Notes: generated by a model from the sequence alone, not told the origin. A stretch of DNA of 64,000 bases from Palleronia sp. LCG004 (GCF_032931615.1 NZ_CP136759.1:2422501-2486500); one strand, 5' to 3'; counted from the stretch's first letter, positions 10,019 through 18,964 are shown. Translations and numbers: made by a program.

Positions 10019-10864
10019 TCATCCCCGGTTCGACGGATGCCAGAAGGTCAGACGCCGTTCCGCGATGGCTATGATGCCGTAGAATAGCGATCCGGCAAGT
10101 GCGGCGAGCACGATCTCGGCCCAGACCATCTCGAGCGCGAGCTGACCCACCGAGACCGAGATCCGGAACCCCACGCCCACGATGGGCGAGCCGAAGAATT
10201 CCGCGACGATCGCCCCGATCAGCGCCAGCGTGGTCGAGATCTTGAGCCCGTTGAAGATGAAGGGAAGCGCCGCCGGCAGCCGCAGCTTCACAAGCGTCTG
10301 CAGGTAGCTCGCGCCGTAGGTCCGCATCAGGTCGCGCTGCATCGGCTCGGTGGCCGACAATCCCGCGACCGTGTTCACGAGGATCGGGAAGAAGACCATC
10401 ACGACGACGACAGCCGCCTTCGATTCCCATCCGAAACCGAACCACATGACAAGGATGGGTGCCGTGCCCACGATCGGCAACGCGGCCATGAAGTTGCCGA
10501 CCGGCAGCAGCCCGCGCTTCAGAAAGGCGTACCGATCCGCTACGATGGCGACGGCGAAGGCCGCGATCGCGCCGATGATGTATCCGCTGAGCGCGCCCTT
10601 CAGGAACGTCTGCACGAAATCCGCCCAGAGCACCGGGATGCGGCTCACGAAGGTGTCCGCGATGATGGAGGGCGGCGGCAGGATCACCCCGGGCACGTCG
10701 AGACCGCGCACCACCAGTTCCCACATCACCAGAAGCGTCGCACCGAAGATCGCGGGCACCGCGATCCGGACCGACCGCAACCCCGAGGTGGCCCCCCCTG
10801 CCAGCGCCACGTTGAGCGCCCATCCCGCCGCCCAGAGGACCAGTGCCAGCGCGACCAGCATCAT
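10019..10864 (-). CDS. ABC transporter permease (SsuC/TauC-type)
   Basis: The 281-residue inner-membrane protein has about six hydrophobic segments and the EAA loop near LMRTYGASYLQTLVKLRLPAAL, which contacts the ATPase. The family is that of nitrate, taurine and pyrimidine-precursor importers. Its start overlaps the stop of the second permease by four bases, so the pair is translationally coupled. It precedes the binding-protein gene by 29 bases. Confidence 0.9.
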   Translation of the reverse strand: MMLVALALVLWAAGWALNVALAGGATSGLRSVRIAVPAIFGATLLVMWELVVRGLDVPGVILPPPSIIADTFVSRIPVLWADFVQTFLKGALSGYIIGAIAAFAVAIVADRYAFLKRGLLPVGNFMAALPIVGTAPILVMWFGFGWESKAAVVVVMVFFPILVNTVAGLSATEPMQRDLMRTYGASYLQTLVKLRLPAALPFIFNGLKISTTLALIGAIVAEFFGSPIVGVGFRISVSVGQLALEMVWAEIVLAALAGSLFYGIIAIAERRLTFWHPSNRG

Positions 10865-11859
10865 CGCCCGAGCCCCATCCGCGCGAGGAACCCGCGCTCG
10901 ATCACCGCGATCAGCGCGACGAGCCCCGCCGCGAGGATCGCCGCGGCAAAAAGCGCGGACCAGATCTGCACCGTCTGCCCGTAATAGCTTCCGGCCAGTA
11001 GCCGTGCGCCGAGCCCGCTCACCGCGCCCGTCGGCAGCTCGCCCACGATGGCTCCGACGAGGCTCGCCGCGATGCCGATCTTGAGCGAGGCGAAGAGATA
11101 GGGCAGCGAGGCCGGCAGCCTGAGTTTCGAGAATGTCTGCGCCCGGCTCGCGCCATAGGTCGCAAGCAGGTCGAGCTGCATGGCATCGGGGCTGCGGAAC
11201 CCCTTCACCATGCCCACCACGACCGGAAAGAACGACAGATACGCGCTGATCACCGCCTTGGGGACGATCCCCTGCACGCCCACCGAATAAAGCACGACGA
11301 TGATCATGGGCGCGATCGCGATGATCGGCACGGTCTGGCTGACGATAGCCCAGGGCAGCACGCTCATGTCCATGACCCGGCTATGCACGATCCCCACCGC
11401 CAGCACGATCCCGAGCGCCGTGCCGATGGCAAAGCCCAGAAGCGTGGCCGACAGCGTGACCCAGGCATGGAACACCAGGCTTCGCGGAGAGCTGACCGCT
11501 TCGCCGAAAGTCGACGACCAGAGCTCGGCGGCCACCTGATGCGGGGCCGGCAGGCGCGGCCGCTCCTGCTCGAAGGCGCCCGCGACGCTCACTGCCGGAT
11601 TGGCGAGCGCCAGCGCCACGCCCCCCATGCCCCGCCGCTCCGAAGCGGTTTCGGGATGCACCGCGATCTCGGCCCGCGCCGCCGCGATCACGGATTGCTG
11701 CGCATTCATCGGAATGCAGGCCAGATACCAGAGCGCGAGAATCGCCGCCACGACGGTCAGCACGGGCACGAGCGTGCCGCCCATTCCCCTGAGCCAGAGC
11801 GCGACGCGCCCCGACCGGCCGATCCCCGCCTGCGGGGCCGCCAGAGGCGCATCGCTCAT
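10861..11859 (-). CDS. ABC transporter permease with extended periplasmic N-terminus
   Basis: The 332-residue protein is the partner permease, with an EAA loop at LLATYGASRAQTFSKLRLPASL. It has one N-terminal membrane segment (residues about 25-48), then about 80 polar residues before the conserved membrane domain, a longer inserted region than in its partner. I chose MSDAPLAAPQ as the start; an ATG 81 bases upstream lies inside a perfect palindrome and would add a non-homologous extension. The two unequal permeases suggest a heterodimer. Confidence 0.88.
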   Translation of the reverse strand: MSDAPLAAPQAGIGRSGRVALWLRGMGGTLVPVLTVVAAILALWYLACIPMNAQQSVIAAARAEIAVHPETASERRGMGGVALALANPAVSVAGAFEQERPRLPAPHQVAAELWSSTFGEAVSSPRSLVFHAWVTLSATLLGFAIGTALGIVLAVGIVHSRVMDMSVLPWAIVSQTVPIIAIAPMIIVVLYSVGVQGIVPKAVISAYLSFFPVVVGMVKGFRSPDAMQLDLLATYGASRAQTFSKLRLPASLPYLFASLKIGIAASLVGAIVGELPTGAVSGLGARLLAGSYYGQTVQIWSALFAAAILAAGLVALIAVIERGFLARMGLGR

Positions 11860-11917
11860 CCTCGCGGCTCCCGCATTTTCATCTGTCCGGAAATACTCAC
11901 GATCCCGACGGTGCCAC

Positions 11918-11943
11918 GAAATGTTTCGCACGCGAAACATTTC
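11918..11943. promoter_or_regulatory. perfect 12-bp inverted repeat between ABC ATPase and permease genes
   Basis: GAAATGTTTCGC and GCGAAACATTTC face each other across two bases (AC). The repeat lies in the 115-base gap between the ATPase stop and the permease start. It has no T run, so it looks more like an operator or an mRNA-stabilising hairpin than a terminator. No cognate regulator was identified. Confidence 0.55.
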
Positions 11944-11974
11944 CGGGCCCCGCCGCCGATCCTCTCGTGCCGCG

Positions 11975-12754
11975 TCATGCCGCTTCCATCCCCGCGCGCA
12001 GGCCTTCGCGAACCCGGTGCGCGATCTCGATGAACTCCCGCGAATCGCGGATATCGAGCGGCCGCTCCCTCGGCAGGGGGCTGTCGATCACATCGCTGAT
12101 CCGCCCGGGTCGCGGGCTCATCACGACGATCTTCGTCGAGAGATAGACCGCCTCCGGGATCGAATGGGTCACGAACAGCATCGTCTTGCCCGTCCGCCCC
12201 CAGAGCGCCAGCAATTCCTCGTTGAGCCTGTCGCGCACGATCTCGTCGAGCGCGCCGAAAGGCTCGTCCATCAGCAGAAGATCCGCATCGAAGCTCAGCG
12301 CCCGCGCGATGGAGGCCCGCTGTTGCATGCCGCCCGACAGTTGCCAGGGAAACTTCTTCTCGAACCCGTCGAGATCGACGAGGGCCAGCGTGTCCTTCAC
12401 CCTCCGCTTCTTCTCCTCCTCGGAAAAGCCCATGATCTCGAGCGGCAGGCGGATATTTCCCCCGATCGTCCGCCACGGATAGAGCCCCGCCGCCTGGAAG
12501 ACATAGCCATAGGCCCGCGCCCGCCGCGCCTCCTCCGCGCTCATCCCGTTGACCGAAAGCGTCCCGCCGGTGGGCTGCTCCAGCCCCGCGACGCAGCGCA
12601 GGAACGTCGTCTTGCCGCAGCCCGACGGCCCGATGAAGCTCACGAACTCGCCCTGCCCGACCTCCAGATCCACGTCCTTCAACGCATGGACCGGTCCGTC
12701 ATTGGTCTCGAACGTCAGGTTCAGCCCCCGCGCCGAGACGATCATGTCCGGCAT
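11975..12754 (-). CDS. ABC transporter ATP-binding protein
   Basis: The 259-residue ATPase drives the importer encoded by the next three genes. Walker A is GPSGCGKTT near residue 43, the signature is LSGGMQQRASIARAL, Walker B is LLLMDEPFGALDE, and the switch His is in FVTHSIPEAVYLS. It belongs to the SsuB/TauB/NrtD group. It is the first gene of the transporter operon, about 160 bases downstream of the dihydropyrimidinase gene. Confidence 0.92.
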   Translation of the reverse strand: MPDMIVSARGLNLTFETNDGPVHALKDVDLEVGQGEFVSFIGPSGCGKTTFLRCVAGLEQPTGGTLSVNGMSAEEARRARAYGYVFQAAGLYPWRTIGGNIRLPLEIMGFSEEEKKRRVKDTLALVDLDGFEKKFPWQLSGGMQQRASIARALSFDADLLLMDEPFGALDEIVRDRLNEELLALWGRTGKTMLFVTHSIPEAVYLSTKIVVMSPRPGRISDVIDSPLPRERPLDIRDSREFIEIAHRVREGLRAGMEAA

Positions 12755-12852
12755 GATATCGTCTTCCCGGTTTCCGCCTCGACGAGATCCCGAAGCGCAA
12801 GGATGCCTCCGGCGGTCCTCTCGATCTCGGCTCTCAGACGTTGATCGTGCCC

Positions 12853-12871
12853 GGGCGGAAACGTTCCGCCC
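12853..12871. terminator. hairpin between dihydropyrimidinase and ABC transporter genes
   Basis: GGGCGGAA (12853-12860) and TTCCGCCC (12864-12871) pair across a three-base loop. It lies about 42 bases beyond the hydA stop and about 100 bases before the ATPase start. There is no T run, so it could be a terminator, an attenuator or an operator. Confidence 0.4.
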
Positions 12872-12912
12872 TTCGTTGTCTCACCGCATCGACAGGCGCA
12901 GAGCGGCATCGC

Positions 12913-14367
12913 TCAAACCCCGCTCACTGGGATGCCCGACCGCTCCACCGGGCGCGGCGCGCTGATGGCCTTCCAGGACGAAAGCGCCTCGCTCACCGGG
13001 CCTTTCGGCGGGCGCTTGACGAACTGGCCATGGCCTTCTTCGGGGCGCATCTCGCCGTCATGCACCGCCACGCGGCCGCGCGTCAGGGTAAAGCGCGGCA
13101 GGCCCTTCACCTTCTGTCCTTCGAAGACGTTGTAGTCGATCGCGGATTGCTGGCTCTCCGCCGTGATCGTCTTCTCCTTGGCGGGGTCCCATACGACGAT
13201 ATCGGCGTCCGATCCGACAAGGATCGCACCCTTGCGCGGATAGCAGTTGAGGATCTTGGCGATATTGGTCGAGGTCACGGCCACGAACTCGTTGGGCGTG
13301 AGCCGTCCGGTCTCGACACCATGCGTCCAGAGCATCGGCATCCGATCCTCGAGCCCCCCGGTCCCGTTGGGGATCTTGGTGAAGTCGCCCAATCCCGTCC
13401 GCTTCTGATCCGTCGTGAAGGCGCAGTGATCGGTCGCCACGACCGACAGCGATCCGGCCTGCAACCCGGCCCAGAGGCTTTCCTGATGCTTCTTGTTGCG
13501 GAAGGGCGGCGACATCACGCGGCGCGCGGCATGGTCCCAGTCTGCGTTGAAATACTCGCTCTCGTCGAGCGTCAGATGCTGGATCAGCGGCTCGCCCCAG
13601 ACGCGCTTGCCCTGCTGGCGCGCGCGGCGGATGGCCTCGTGGCTCTCTTCGCAGGAGGTGTGCACGACATAGAGCGGCACGCCCGCCATGTCGGCGATCA
13701 TGATGGCGCGGTTCGTGGCCTCCCCCTCGACCTGCGGCGGGCGGGAATAGGCGTGCCCCTCGGGCCCGGTATTGCCCTCGGCCAGCAGCCGGGCCGACAG
13801 GTCCGCGACCACGTCGCCGTTCTCGGCATGGACGAGCGCGATGCCCCCGAGCTCGGCCAGGCGCTGGAACGAGGCATACATCTCGTCGTCCTGCACCATC
13901 AGCGCGCCCTTGTAGGCCATGAAATGCTTGAACGTGTTGATGCCACGGTCGCGCACGACCGTCTCCATCTCGTCGAAGACCTGCTCGCCCCACCATGTCA
14001 CCGCCATGTGGAAGGAATAGTCGCAATGCGCGCGCGTCGACTTGTTGTCCCACATCTTGAGCGCGTCGAGCAGCCCCTGCCCAGGCGAGGGCAGCGCGAA
14101 ATCGACGACCATGGTGGTCCCGCCCGCGAGCGCCGCACGCGTGCCGCTTTCGAAATCGTCGGCGGAATAGGTGCCCATGAAGGGCATCTCGAGATGGGTA
14201 TGCGGGTCGATCCCGCCCGGCATGACGAAGCACCCGTCGGCGTCGAGCACCTCGTCGCCCTTCAGGTCGGGCCCGATCTCGACGATCTTTCCGCCGTCGA
14301 TCAGCACGTCGGCGGCATAGCTCAGGTCGTGGGTCACGACGATGCCGTTCTTGATGACTGTGGTCAT
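12913..14367 (-). CDS. hydA: Dihydropyrimidinase (D-hydantoinase)
   Basis: The 484-residue zinc amidohydrolase opens the ring of 5,6-dihydrouracil or dihydrothymine to the N-carbamoyl beta-amino acid, the second step of reductive pyrimidine catabolism. The metal ligands HTH are in GGIDPHTHLEMPF, the carbamylated-lysine region is TFKHFMAYKGALMVQDDE, and later His and Asp ligands lie in LVHAENGDVV and ATDHCAFT. Length is standard. The ATG has GAGGCACCC upstream. It follows the M20 amidohydrolase gene after a 400-base gap with repeats. Confidence 0.95.
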   Translation of the reverse strand: MTTVIKNGIVVTHDLSYAADVLIDGGKIVEIGPDLKGDEVLDADGCFVMPGGIDPHTHLEMPFMGTYSADDFESGTRAALAGGTTMVVDFALPSPGQGLLDALKMWDNKSTRAHCDYSFHMAVTWWGEQVFDEMETVVRDRGINTFKHFMAYKGALMVQDDEMYASFQRLAELGGIALVHAENGDVVADLSARLLAEGNTGPEGHAYSRPPQVEGEATNRAIMIADMAGVPLYVVHTSCEESHEAIRRARQQGKRVWGEPLIQHLTLDESEYFNADWDHAARRVMSPPFRNKKHQESLWAGLQAGSLSVVATDHCAFTTDQKRTGLGDFTKIPNGTGGLEDRMPMLWTHGVETGRLTPNEFVAVTSTNIAKILNCYPRKGAILVGSDADIVVWDPAKEKTITAESQQSAIDYNVFEGQKVKGLPRFTLTRGRVAVHDGEMRPEEGHGQFVKRPPKGPVSEALSSWKAISAPRPVERSGIPVSGV

Positions 14368-14770
14368 GGGTGCCTCGCTTTTCGCATGTTCTTCGTCGTC
14401 CCGGAGTCGATCCGGGATCTCGGCCAGCCGGAAATCGACCGTCGGGGATCTGTCCGCTCACGCCCCGCTATTCCGGAATCGGCGCGTCGATCAGCTCCGA
14501 CATTCGCGCCCCGTGCAAACCCCGCGCGGCCTGAGATATTCCGGGAGCCTGAAACCGAAGCGGCGTTCGACATACCTAGTGCCCGACATACCCCGACACC
14601 GATTCCGCACCATGATTTGCCACGCAACGGCGCAGAACGCCGGTCGAGCCGAGATGGCGCGCCCGGCCGGGGCACGTCGCGCGGATCTGGACGACTGACG
14701 ATCTGTCCGGCCTTCCGCCCGACGAGGCCCCGGATCGGGTCCGGCGCGGCGTTGCGCGGATCGGCGAGCC
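14368..14770. repeat. intergenic region with REP-like palindromes
   Basis: This 403-base gap separates the amidohydrolase and dihydropyrimidinase genes. Near one end, TCCCGGA (14399-14405) and TCCGGGA (14411-14417) form a hairpin within CGTCGTCCCGGAGTCGATCC, which resembles the short dispersed palindrome common in alphaproteobacterial intergenic DNA. A second CCGGA/TCCGG palindrome lies near 14730. An open minus-strand frame crosses the gap but is Arg/Pro-rich, has no ribosome-binding site and matches nothing I know. Confidence 0.5.
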
Positions 14771-16030
14771 TCACCCTTCGACGCCCGCCGTCTCGATCAC
14801 GGCGTGGAGCAGGACATCCGCCCCGGCCTTGGCCCAGTCCTTGGTGATCTCCTCGGCCTCGTTATGGCTCAGACCGTCGACGCAGGGGCACATCACCATG
14901 GCGGTGGGGGCCACGCGGTTGATCCAGCAGGCATCGTGACCGGCACCCGAGACGATGTTCATGTGGCTGTAGCCCAGACGCTCCGCCGCGTCGCGCAGCG
15001 CCGTCACGCAGCCCTCGTCGAATGCCACCGGGTCGAAATGGCCCGCCTCCTCGATCTCGATCCCGAGGCCGAGCTCGGCGGCGATCGCCGGTGCGGCCTC
15101 TTCGAGCGCGGCCTTCATGCCGTCGAGCTTTCCGAGGTCGGGCGAGCGGAAGTCGATGGTGAAGACCGCCTTGCCGGGGATCACGTTGCGCGAATTGGGA
15201 TAGACGTCGATATGGCCCACCGCGCCCACCGCATCGGGCTGGTTCGCCATCGCGATCTCGTGGACCTTGTCGATGATCCGCGCCATGCCCAGGCCCGCAT
15301 TGCACCGCAACGGCATCGGCGTCGATCCGGTATGCGCGTCCTTGCCGGTCAGCGTCACCTGCAGCCACCAGAGACCCTGTCCATGGGTCACGATGCCGAT
15401 CTGCGTATCCTCGGCCTCGAGGATCGGGCCCTGCTCGATATGCAGCTCGAAGAAGGCATGCATCTTGCGCGCGCCGACCTCTTCCTCGCCTTTCCAGCCG
15501 ATCCGCTCGAGCTCGTCTCCGAAGCTCGCCCCGCTGGCATCGGTACGTCCGTAGGCCCAGTCCTGATCGTGGATGCCCGCGAAGACGCCCGAGGACAGCA
15601 TGGCGGGCGCAAAACGCGTCCCCTCCTCGTTGGTCCAGTTGGTCACGACGATCGGATGCTTCGTCCGGATGCCCAGATCGTTCATCGTGCGCACGATCTC
15701 GAGCCCGCCCAGAACGCCCAGAACGCCGTCGTACTTCCCGCCGGTGGGCTGCGTGTCGAGATGCGATCCCACATAGACCGGCAGCGCCTCGGGGTCGGTC
15801 CCTTCGCGACGGGCGAACATGTTCCCCATCCGGTCCACCCCCATCGTGCAGCCCGCATCCTCGCACCAGCGCTGGAACAGGGCGCGGCCCTCGGCATCGG
15901 CGTCGGTAAGGGTCTGGCGATTGTTGCCGCCCGCCACGCCCGGCCCGATCTTGGCCATCTCCATCAGCGAGTCCCAGAGCCTGTCACCGTCGATCCTCAT
16001 GTTCTCGGCGGGGGCGGCGGGCTGGCTCAT
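14771..16030 (-). CDS. Zn-dependent M20 amidohydrolase (beta-ureidopropionase / N-carbamoyl amino acid hydrolase)
   Basis: The 419-residue protein probably hydrolyses N-carbamoyl-beta-alanine to beta-alanine, CO2 and ammonia, the third step of reductive pyrimidine degradation. M20 metal sites are visible in YVGSHLDTQPTGGKYDGVLG, TNWTNEEGTRFAPAM and FFELHIEQGP. Related members act on allantoate or hydantoin products, but context favours the pyrimidine role. The start at MSQPAAPAEN has GAGGAG six bases upstream. A RutR-like operator lies 31 bases before it. Confidence 0.88.
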   Translation of the reverse strand: MSQPAAPAENMRIDGDRLWDSLMEMAKIGPGVAGGNNRQTLTDADAEGRALFQRWCEDAGCTMGVDRMGNMFARREGTDPEALPVYVGSHLDTQPTGGKYDGVLGVLGGLEIVRTMNDLGIRTKHPIVVTNWTNEEGTRFAPAMLSSGVFAGIHDQDWAYGRTDASGASFGDELERIGWKGEEEVGARKMHAFFELHIEQGPILEAEDTQIGIVTHGQGLWWLQVTLTGKDAHTGSTPMPLRCNAGLGMARIIDKVHEIAMANQPDAVGAVGHIDVYPNSRNVIPGKAVFTIDFRSPDLGKLDGMKAALEEAAPAIAAELGLGIEIEEAGHFDPVAFDEGCVTALRDAAERLGYSHMNIVSGAGHDACWINRVAPTAMVMCPCVDGLSHNEAEEITKDWAKAGADVLLHAVIETAGVEG

Positions 16031-16060
16031 GGCTGGCTCCTCGAATGTGTTAACGGCTAT

Positions 16061-16076
16061 TTGACCAATCGGTAAA
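16061..16076 (-). promoter_or_regulatory. RutR-like operator before the M20 amidohydrolase
   Basis: The minus strand reads TTTACCGATTGGTCAA, an imperfect palindrome close to the E. coli RutR site TTGACCAnnTGGTCAA. It shares 13 of 16 positions with the site upstream of preT. It lies in the divergent region between the amidohydrolase and the TetR regulator genes. Confidence 0.6.
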
Positions 16077-16189
16077 ACGAAGGCTAACAGAGGGTCGAAA
16101 CCAGTCAAGGATCACGATGAGAATGCCGGCGGATGCACAAAGAACGGGCGTATCGCACGGGTCAGGCCGGTTGATTGACCGTTCGCAAC

Positions 16190-16804
16190 ATGGCTGAGAC
16201 CCGCATCCAGTCGCGCAATCGCGCGGCCATCCTCGACGCGGGCCTCGAGGTCTTTTCGCGCCGCGGATTCGGCGGTGCGACGCTCGACCAGATCGCGGCC
16301 GAAGCGGGGCTGTCGAAGCCCAACCTGCTCTATTACTTTCCGTCGAAGGAGGCGATCCACCGTGATCTTCTCCTCGGTCTGATGGGGGCCTGGCTCGACC
16401 CGATGCGCCGCATCGACCCGGAGGGAGAGCCGCTGGACGAGATCATGGGCTACGTCCGGCGCAAGATGGACCTGACCCGCCATTATCCGCGCGAAAGCCG
16501 CCTTTTCGCAAACGAAATCCTCCAAGGCGCGCACCATATCGACGACACGCTCGGCGGCGAATTGCGGGATCTCGTCGACCGGACCGCCGCGTTGATCCAG
16601 GGCTGGGTCGATCGCGGCCGCCTTGCGCCCGTCGATCCGCACCACACCATCATCTCGGTCTGGGCGCTGACCCAGCATTACGCCGATTTCGACGTGCAGG
16701 TCCGTGCGGTCCTCGGCGACGCGGATCCACTCCTGCGCGCCGAGGCCCATGTCGAGCAGCTCTTCCGCCGGCTCCTCACGCCGCCGGCGGACAGTACGCG
16801 CTAG
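16190..16804 (+). CDS. rutR: TetR-family regulator, RutR-like
   Basis: The 204-residue repressor has an N-terminal helix-turn-helix (residues about 10-55, TLDQIAAEAGLSKPNLLYYF) and a TetR C-terminal domain resembling RutR (HYPRESRLFANEILQGAHH). RutR binds uracil or thymine and derepresses pyrimidine-catabolic genes. It is divergent from the amidohydrolase and convergent with preA, with one base between the stop codons. No good ribosome-binding site precedes the ATG; an in-frame TTG at 16175 is an alternative start. TTGACCGTTCGCAA just upstream (16175-16188) is a degenerate match to the operators and could mediate autoregulation. Confidence 0.8.
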   Translation: MAETRIQSRNRAAILDAGLEVFSRRGFGGATLDQIAAEAGLSKPNLLYYFPSKEAIHRDLLLGLMGAWLDPMRRIDPEGEPLDEIMGYVRRKMDLTRHYPRESRLFANEILQGAHHIDDTLGGELRDLVDRTAALIQGWVDRGRLAPVDPHHTIISVWALTQHYADFDVQVRAVLGDADPLLRAEAHVEQLFRRLLTPPADSTR

Positions 16805-16805
16805 C

Positions 16806-18110
16806 TCATTCAGCGGCGATCGCGCCGGGATTGTTCGGATGCGTCGTCCAGTCGGCCGGCTCCTTCTCGACCGTCCGGCCGGTGCGCGGATCGACGGCTC
16901 CGGGTTCGAGCACTTCCATCGTGATGCAGTTCTCGACCGGGCAGACATCCACGCAGAGATTGCAGGCCACGCATTCGTCGTCCTTCACGGTGAAGGTACG
17001 GTCGGCAGACATCGCGATCGCCTGGTGCGACGTGTCCTCGCAGGCGGCGAAGCAGCGTCCGCACTTGATGCAATCGTCCTGGCTGATCCGGGCCTTGGTC
17101 ACGTAGTTGAGGTTCAGATACTGCCAGTCGGTGACATTCGGGACCGCGCGGCCCACCACCTCGGACACGCTGGAATACCCCTTCTCGTCCATCCAGGCCG
17201 ACAGCCCCGCCTTCATTTCCTGCACGATGCGAAAGCCGTAGGTCATCGCGGCGGTGCAGACCTGCACGTTGCCGGCCCCGAGGCTCATGAACTCTGCCGC
17301 GTCGCGCCATGTGGTGATGCCGCCGATCCCCGAGATCGGCAGGCCGCGCGTCTCGGGGTCGCGGGCGATCTCGGCCACCATGTTCATCGCGATGGGCTTG
17401 ACCGCCGGGCCGCAATAGCCGCCATGCGTGCCCTTCCCGTCGATCATCGGCTCCGGTGACATCGTGTCGAGATTGACCGACGTGATCGAGTTGATCGTGT
17501 TGATCAGGCTCACCGCATCCGCGCCGCCGTTCTTCGCCGCGAGGGCCGGCTTGCGGATATCGGTGATGTTGGGCGTCAGCTTCACGATCACGGGGCGGTC
17601 GTAGTACTGCTTGCACCACCGCGTGACCATCTCGATATATTCCGGCACCTGCCCCACGGCCGATCCCATGCCGCGTTCGGCCATCCCGTGCGGGCACCCG
17701 AAATTGAGCTCGATCCCGTCGGCCCCGGTCTCCATCACGCGCGGCAGGATCGACTTCCAGGCCTCCTCCTCGCAGGGCACCATGATCGACGCGATCAGCG
17801 CCCGGTCGGGCCAGTCGGCCTTCACCCGCGCCATTTCCTCGAGGTTCGTCTCCAGCGGCCGGTCGGTGATCAGCTCGATATTGTTGATCCCGAGCACGCG
17901 CCTGTCGGCCCCGTGGATCACGCCGTAGCGCGGCCCGTTGACGTTGACGACCGGCGGCCCCTCGGCCCCGAGCGTCTTCCACACGACGCCGCCCCAGCCG
18001 GCCTCGAAGGCGCGGCGGACATTGTATTCCTTGTCCGTCGGCGGCGCGGAGGCGAGCCAGAACGGGTTGGGCGATGTGATGCCCAGGAAATCGGTCGTCA
18101 GATCAGCCAT
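16806..18110 (-). CDS. preA: NAD-dependent dihydropyrimidine dehydrogenase, subunit PreA
   Basis: The 434-residue FMN/iron-sulfur subunit reduces uracil or thymine to the 5,6-dihydro form with electrons from PreT, the first step of reductive pyrimidine degradation. The dihydroorotate-dehydrogenase-like barrel contains the catalytic cysteine in ELNFGCPHGM. The C-terminal ferredoxin domain has two CxxCxxCxxxC clusters (CIKCGRCFAAC and CVACNLCVDVC). Length is near that of bacterial PreA, with a C-terminal extension ending NNPGAIAAE. It follows the glycosylase gene by 71 bases and is probably in the preT operon. Confidence 0.95.
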   Translation of the reverse strand: MADLTTDFLGITSPNPFWLASAPPTDKEYNVRRAFEAGWGGVVWKTLGAEGPPVVNVNGPRYGVIHGADRRVLGINNIELITDRPLETNLEEMARVKADWPDRALIASIMVPCEEEAWKSILPRVMETGADGIELNFGCPHGMAERGMGSAVGQVPEYIEMVTRWCKQYYDRPVIVKLTPNITDIRKPALAAKNGGADAVSLINTINSITSVNLDTMSPEPMIDGKGTHGGYCGPAVKPIAMNMVAEIARDPETRGLPISGIGGITTWRDAAEFMSLGAGNVQVCTAAMTYGFRIVQEMKAGLSAWMDEKGYSSVSEVVGRAVPNVTDWQYLNLNYVTKARISQDDCIKCGRCFAACEDTSHQAIAMSADRTFTVKDDECVACNLCVDVCPVENCITMEVLEPGAVDPRTGRTVEKEPADWTTHPNNPGAIAAE

Positions 18111-18181
18111 TCTCTAGCCTCCTCGTTTGCATGGTCGGACGCTCCCTCGCGCCCCGACCGAAGATGCGGGCCGCCGCGGCC

Positions 18182-18964
18182 CTAGCCCTGATGCGTCGCG
18201 CAGTGATAGGCCGAGCGTCCGCCGACCTTCTTCATCGCGATCGTACCGCCGCAGCGCGGGCAATCGGCCCCCTCGTCGCGGCGATGGATCAGCCAGTCCT
18301 CGGGCAGATCCGAATACTGCGCGCCGGTGTCGAGCACGCCCTGCAGCACGTCGCGCATCGTGCCGTGCAGATCGCCGAGCCGGTTGCCGCCCAGATCCGT
18401 GCCCGCCTCGTCCGGCGCGATCCCACATTGGAACAGCGCCTCGTCCGACCAGAGATTGCCGATCCCGGCGAGCTTCTTCTGGCTCAGCAGCGCGGATTTC
18501 ACTGCGCCCCTGCTGCCGCCGATCCGCTCGGCGAAGGTCTCGCCGTCGATCTCCATCGCGTCGGGCCCGAGCCCCCGGTGGGCGACGAAGGCGTCCACGT
18601 CGTCGGTCACGCGGACCCATCCGAATTTGCGCGGGCAACGATAGCTGAGCCGCCGCGCACCCTCGAAGACGAAGGTGATCCGCGTGTAGTCCGGCGTCGT
18701 GTCGTCGCCGTCATGAACCCTCAGCGACCCGCTCATTCCCAGATGCACGACGATCCACGGGCCAGTGGCCGAGCCCACGAAGATGTATTTCCCGTGCCGC
18801 CGCGTCTCGGTGAACTGGCCGCCGACAAAGCGCGCGCGCTCTTCCTCCGACGGCAGGTCCAGATGGGTCACGTCGGTGCCGAGCCGAACCTCCACGACGG
18901 TCCGGTTCAGCGCGCCGTCCTCGACGCGCCTGCGATTCGCCTCGGCCTCGGGCAATTCAGGCAC
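18182..18964 (-). CDS. Fpg/Nei-family DNA glycosylase-like protein in the pyrimidine operon
   Basis: The 260-residue protein has the formamidopyrimidine-glycosylase fold: catalytic N-terminus PELPEAE, hairpin lysine in RRHGKYIF (Lys59), helix-two-turn-helix region LSQKKLAGIGNLWSDEALF, and a C-terminal zinc finger. I chose a GTG start because the family needs Pro as first residue after Met removal; GAGAGGA lies five bases before it, while the ATG two codons upstream would bury the proline. The finger is C-x2-C-x16-C-x2-H (Cys235, Cys238, Cys255, His258) rather than four cysteines, with Arg250 kept. The gene overlaps the preT stop by eight bases and precedes preA. Activity and substrate are unproven. 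Confidence 0.85.
   Translation of the reverse strand: MPELPEAEANRRRVEDGALNRTVVEVRLGTDVTHLDLPSEEERARFVGGQFTETRRHGKYIFVGSATGPWIVVHLGMSGSLRVHDGDDTTPDYTRITFVFEGARRLSYRCPRKFGWVRVTDDVDAFVAHRGLGPDAMEIDGETFAERIGGSRGAVKSALLSQKKLAGIGNLWSDEALFQCGIAPDEAGTDLGGNRLGDLHGTMRDVLQGVLDTGAQYSDLPEDWLIHRRDEGADCPRCGGTIAMKKVGGRSAYHCATHQG

Noticed and set aside
8997..10823. Apparent 608-residue fusion of permease region and binding protein
   Set aside because: The N-terminal half is out of frame with the real permease and has no homology. The real protein begins at its signal peptide at 9989.
11859..11940. Upstream ATG for the second permease at 11940
   Set aside because: It lies inside the perfect palindrome and would add a basic extension unlike any permease; the ATG at 11859 gives the normal N-terminus.
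14364..14774. 136-codon minus-strand frame filling the gap between two catabolic genes
   Set aside because: Arg/Pro/Gly-rich translation of REP-like repeats, with no ribosome-binding site and no family resemblance.
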